Shown here piece after piece: positions 62,023-64,000 of a DNA stretch of 64,000 nt. The translations under genes and the position numbers were made by a program. Source of the DNA: Kiloniella sp. EL199 (GTDB lineage: Bacteria > Pseudomonadota > Alphaproteobacteria > Kiloniellales > Kiloniellaceae); NCBI RefSeq assembly GCF_900313065.1, contig NZ_OMPU01000010.1, positions 248,001-312,000 on the forward strand, in the 5' to 3' direction. Each line of letters begins with the position of its first letter. The stretch's first letter is position 1. The notes under the pieces are model-generated. The model did no database searches and was not told the origin of the DNA. It was given only the letters and a program-made list of their open reading frames with translations.

Positions 62023-64000
62023 TTAGGTGGTTATGAGAATAACTTCATTTTGAGCCAGGTCATCAAGACTACCTAATTCGGTTATACCTTCTAACCGGGC
62101 AATAGCCTGATATTCAGCTTGTTGATTACCAGTACTATTGACCATTAACACTGTATCGCCCTCGACTTCATCCAATCTGATATAGTTTTCCAGGATGATA
62201 TTATCTTGTCCATCAAAGGAGAGCAGATCAGAGATATCAAGGATATCCCCTTCGGCAAGATTAAAATCTCTGACCACATCCTGGCCATGATCTAAAGAGT
62301 CAAAGACAAAACGATCCGCACCACTGCCTCCAAGAACAGTATCTGAACCATTACCACTGATCAGGATGTCGTTGCCATCTCCGCCGTGTAAACCATCATT
62401 ACCTGCACCACCCAGTAAAATATCGTTACCGTCGCCTGCGATTAAGAAGTCTTCTTCGACTGTGCCTGTCAGTGTCTCGGCCGCTTCTATGCCAAAGATT
62501 CGTACTCCCTGATCAAAGGTTCCTTCTGGTCTTTGCGCCCAGTCCGGGGCTTCTTCGTTAAACTCCTTCAAGGCATCCCAGCGCGGGGAATTATCAAGAA
62601 GATCCTGTAATGCAGAGAAACTTCCCCAATTACTGTGTACGCCGACTTCCTGAAACTGATTGAAAAGAGTTGTGCCCTCAATGTCCAGCCACCCTTCGTA
62701 AACTTGGGCATAGAGATCCCCCATTCTTGGGTCCACATGTAATTCTTGGAAAAACTCTGATAGAGCATCCATAACATCCAATGTTGTGCCGACCATGTGT
62801 GAGCCGCCTTCATAGGAATTCACGGTCCAGCCATATTGTTGGGCAAATTCGGCCTGTACGCGAATGTAATCCAAAGCTGTTTGTATAGTTGGCGGGGAAG
62901 CCCAGTCAGGTTGTCCGGTCATGTCCACATGTTGTGCTGTTCCGGAAAGCTGTTCAAATATCATGTCTTTGGCGCGTGTTTCGCCGAATGCGGCAATCCA
63001 ATCTATGACCTGTTCGGCGAAACCGCCGTGAGCGGCGGGTGACCCGAAGCCTCCACCAAAATACCAGGTTGTCGAAATTTCATCGAAAAGTTCAGATACA
63101 GATTTGCCAACAGATTCAGCGTAAACTTCTGCGCCGCGTACAGCTGTGTACAGAGGCCAGTCGTCATTACGGGTTTGCGTTGCGAGAACGCTGATCAACT
63201 GTTCATCAGCTGTATCGCCAAAAGCATCGCGGAAAATATCCTGAACCTGTGCAGATCTGTATCCATAATATTCTCGGTGCGGATGGTCACCGAATGTTGT
63301 TCCGAAAAGTTCACGGCCAAGAACGTTCGCATCCTCGGTTTGAGAGAAGCCGTAGCCGTAATTCCATACTTCGTTGGAATATTCCACATAGGCTTTTAAA
63401 GAAGGGTCCAGATTTTCTTTTACATAAGCTGCAAACTCTCGGATGTATTCATCTGTGGCGTGGAACGGGATTGTGAACCATGGATCTGTCCCGGTTTGGT
63501 TGGCAAGTTCGACCATCACTTCCAGTGGTACACCGGCATCGCGGTTCCAGGCAAGGTCATCGACTTGAGGTTGGTCTGACAGCTCTTTGACCGCAGACCC
63601 GTTGGTATTCATCCATTCCATAAAGCGAAGGACACGGAAGTCTTCAACCAGATCCAGCCATTGCGGATTGAAAATTTCTCCAGTTTCGTACAGCTCCAGA
63701 TAGTCACTTTTTACGACCGAAATGTTTTTGATGTAATCACCGGTTTGATTGGAATCTGTCCCATCTACGTGGACGGTAATTGAATGCTGATCTCCGGAAA
63801 GTTCAAAGGTGATTTCCCCGTCCTGCCGGGATAGAACGGTTAAACCATGACCCTGAAGATTGATTTCTCCTTCCCCTTCGTAGCGTAGAGTGTATTCACC
63901 TGCTGTAACTTCCGGATTGTGTTCTGATGCCTTTACATCCATGACAATTGACGTCAGGCGCCAGGCACCATCAGGCATTTCGGTTATCCAGCCATGAGTG
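62023..64000 (-). CDS. Large secreted RTX protein with a glycosidase-like domain (5' end outside window)
   Basis: At least 658 residues; the frame is open to the window edge, so the N-terminus is missing. The main body has a clan GH-A-like look: KAYVEYSNEVWNYGYGF, where Asn-Glu fits an acid/base residue, and TVNSYEGGSHMVG, where Glu could be the nucleophile (inference). The C-terminal ~170 residues carry nonapeptide RTX repeats (GDGNDILLGGAGNDGLHGGDGNDILISGNGSD) that bind calcium. ADRFVFDSLDHGQDVVRDFNLAEGDILDISDLL follows, the usual end of type I secreted proteins. It is probably an extracellular carbohydrate-active enzyme; the substrate is unknown. No type I secretion genes are in the window. 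Confidence 0.85.
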   Translation of the reverse strand, partial: THGWITEMPDGAWRLTSIVMDVKASEHNPEVTAGEYTLRYEGEGEINLQGHGLTVLSRQDGEITFELSGDQHSITVHVDGTDSNQTGDYIKNISVVKSDYLELYETGEIFNPQWLDLVEDFRVLRFMEWMNTNGSAVKELSDQPQVDDLAWNRDAGVPLEVMVELANQTGTDPWFTIPFHATDEYIREFAAYVKENLDPSLKAYVEYSNEVWNYGYGFSQTEDANVLGRELFGTTFGDHPHREYYGYRSAQVQDIFRDAFGDTADEQLISVLATQTRNDDWPLYTAVRGAEVYAESVGKSVSELFDEISTTWYFGGGFGSPAAHGGFAEQVIDWIAAFGETRAKDMIFEQLSGTAQHVDMTGQPDWASPPTIQTALDYIRVQAEFAQQYGWTVNSYEGGSHMVGTTLDVMDALSEFFQELHVDPRMGDLYAQVYEGWLDIEGTTLFNQFQEVGVHSNWGSFSALQDLLDNSPRWDALKEFNEEAPDWAQRPEGTFDQGVRIFGIEAAETLTGTVEEDFLIAGDGNDILLGGAGNDGLHGGDGNDILISGNGSDTVLGGSGADRFVFDSLDHGQDVVRDFNLAEGDILDISDLLSFDGQDNIILENYIRLDEVEGDTVLMVNSTGNQQAEYQAIARLEGITELGSLDDLAQNEVILITT

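Noticed and set aside
1-64000. tRNA, rRNA, CRISPR arrays, insertion sequences, prophage or toxin-antitoxin genes
   Set aside because: Searched by eye on both strands; no supporting sequence was seen.

Overview
The window reads as a stretch of chromosome from a free-living, motile, probably marine alphaproteobacterium of moderate GC content. The evidence is a Shemin-type 5-aminolevulinate synthase (hemA), a MipZ-type ParA ATPase, a short PutA beside a divergent Lrp-type regulator, a TTAA-N7-TTAA (CtrA-like) site, three methyl-accepting chemotaxis receptors and a C-terminal RTX protein. The genus cannot be fixed from the sequence; the gene set would fit a Rhodospirillales/Kiloniellales/Sneathiellales-like organism (inference). 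I see no rRNA, tRNA, CRISPR array, insertion sequence, integrase or prophage gene.

Layout. 1-9.4 kb: end of an unknown acidic-tailed gene, hemH, a fused MFS/spermidine-synthase-like membrane protein, aroC, fabI, a YihY/BrkB membrane protein, a cbpA/cbpM-like chaperone pair and a glycine-zipper lipoprotein. 9.8-14.9 kb: pdxH, a CDF metal exporter, an SDR, and the molybdate importer modABC. 15-19.3 kb: two divergent chemoreceptors, one frameshifted and one with a duplicated CHASE3-like sensor. 19.5-24.6 kb: a PadR-like regulator, hemA with an FNR/FixK-type site upstream, a class III aminotransferase and an Hpt/receiver protein. 24.7-27.6 kb: two secreted Cys proteins plus a SCO1/SenC protein with a His-rich insert, then an AEC transporter. 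27.5-31.3 kb: a decayed DUF2867 gene, a MmyB-like regulator divergent from a small membrane protein, and a cobalt-type nitrile hydratase operon (alpha, beta, accessory). 31.5-35.4 kb: metal/oxyanion resistance (rhodanese-ChrB and ChrA; ArsR and an ArsP-like permease). 35.5-45 kb: pyrE, an enoyl-CoA hydratase, a PAS protein, a hotdog thioesterase, putR/putA, two PH-domain-like membrane proteins (one frameshifted) and an aldehyde dehydrogenase. 45-52.3 kb: an unrecognised 335-residue protein with a structured upstream region, an SDR, lemA-htpX (htpX broken by a 29-bp tandem duplication), nth, and a third chemoreceptor. 52.3-64 kb: a DMT exporter, mipZ, a VWA protein, a membrane J-protein, the sugar-nucleotide genes galU-ugd-phosphohexomutase, a SPOR-tailed D,D-carboxypeptidase, an unrecognised lipoprotein and a large RTX-tailed putative secreted glycosidase running off the right edge.

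How the genes fit together. Two haem steps (hemA, hemH) are present, and hemA appears oxygen-regulated. The SCO operon would act on periplasmic copper or thiols, possibly for cytochrome oxidase. galU, ugd and the mutase supply UDP-glucose, UDP-glucuronate and hexose phosphates for envelope or exopolysaccharide. PutA feeds proline into glutamate, and nitrile hydratase converts nitriles to amides.

Most notable are four disrupted genes in 64 kb (one by a clean 29-bp tandem duplication), the secreted-Cys/SCO operon as the best candidate for an undescribed system, the hemA FNR-type site, and the CtrA-like site plus hairpin before the unknown gene at 45.4 kb. No overtly exotic defence or mobile system was found.
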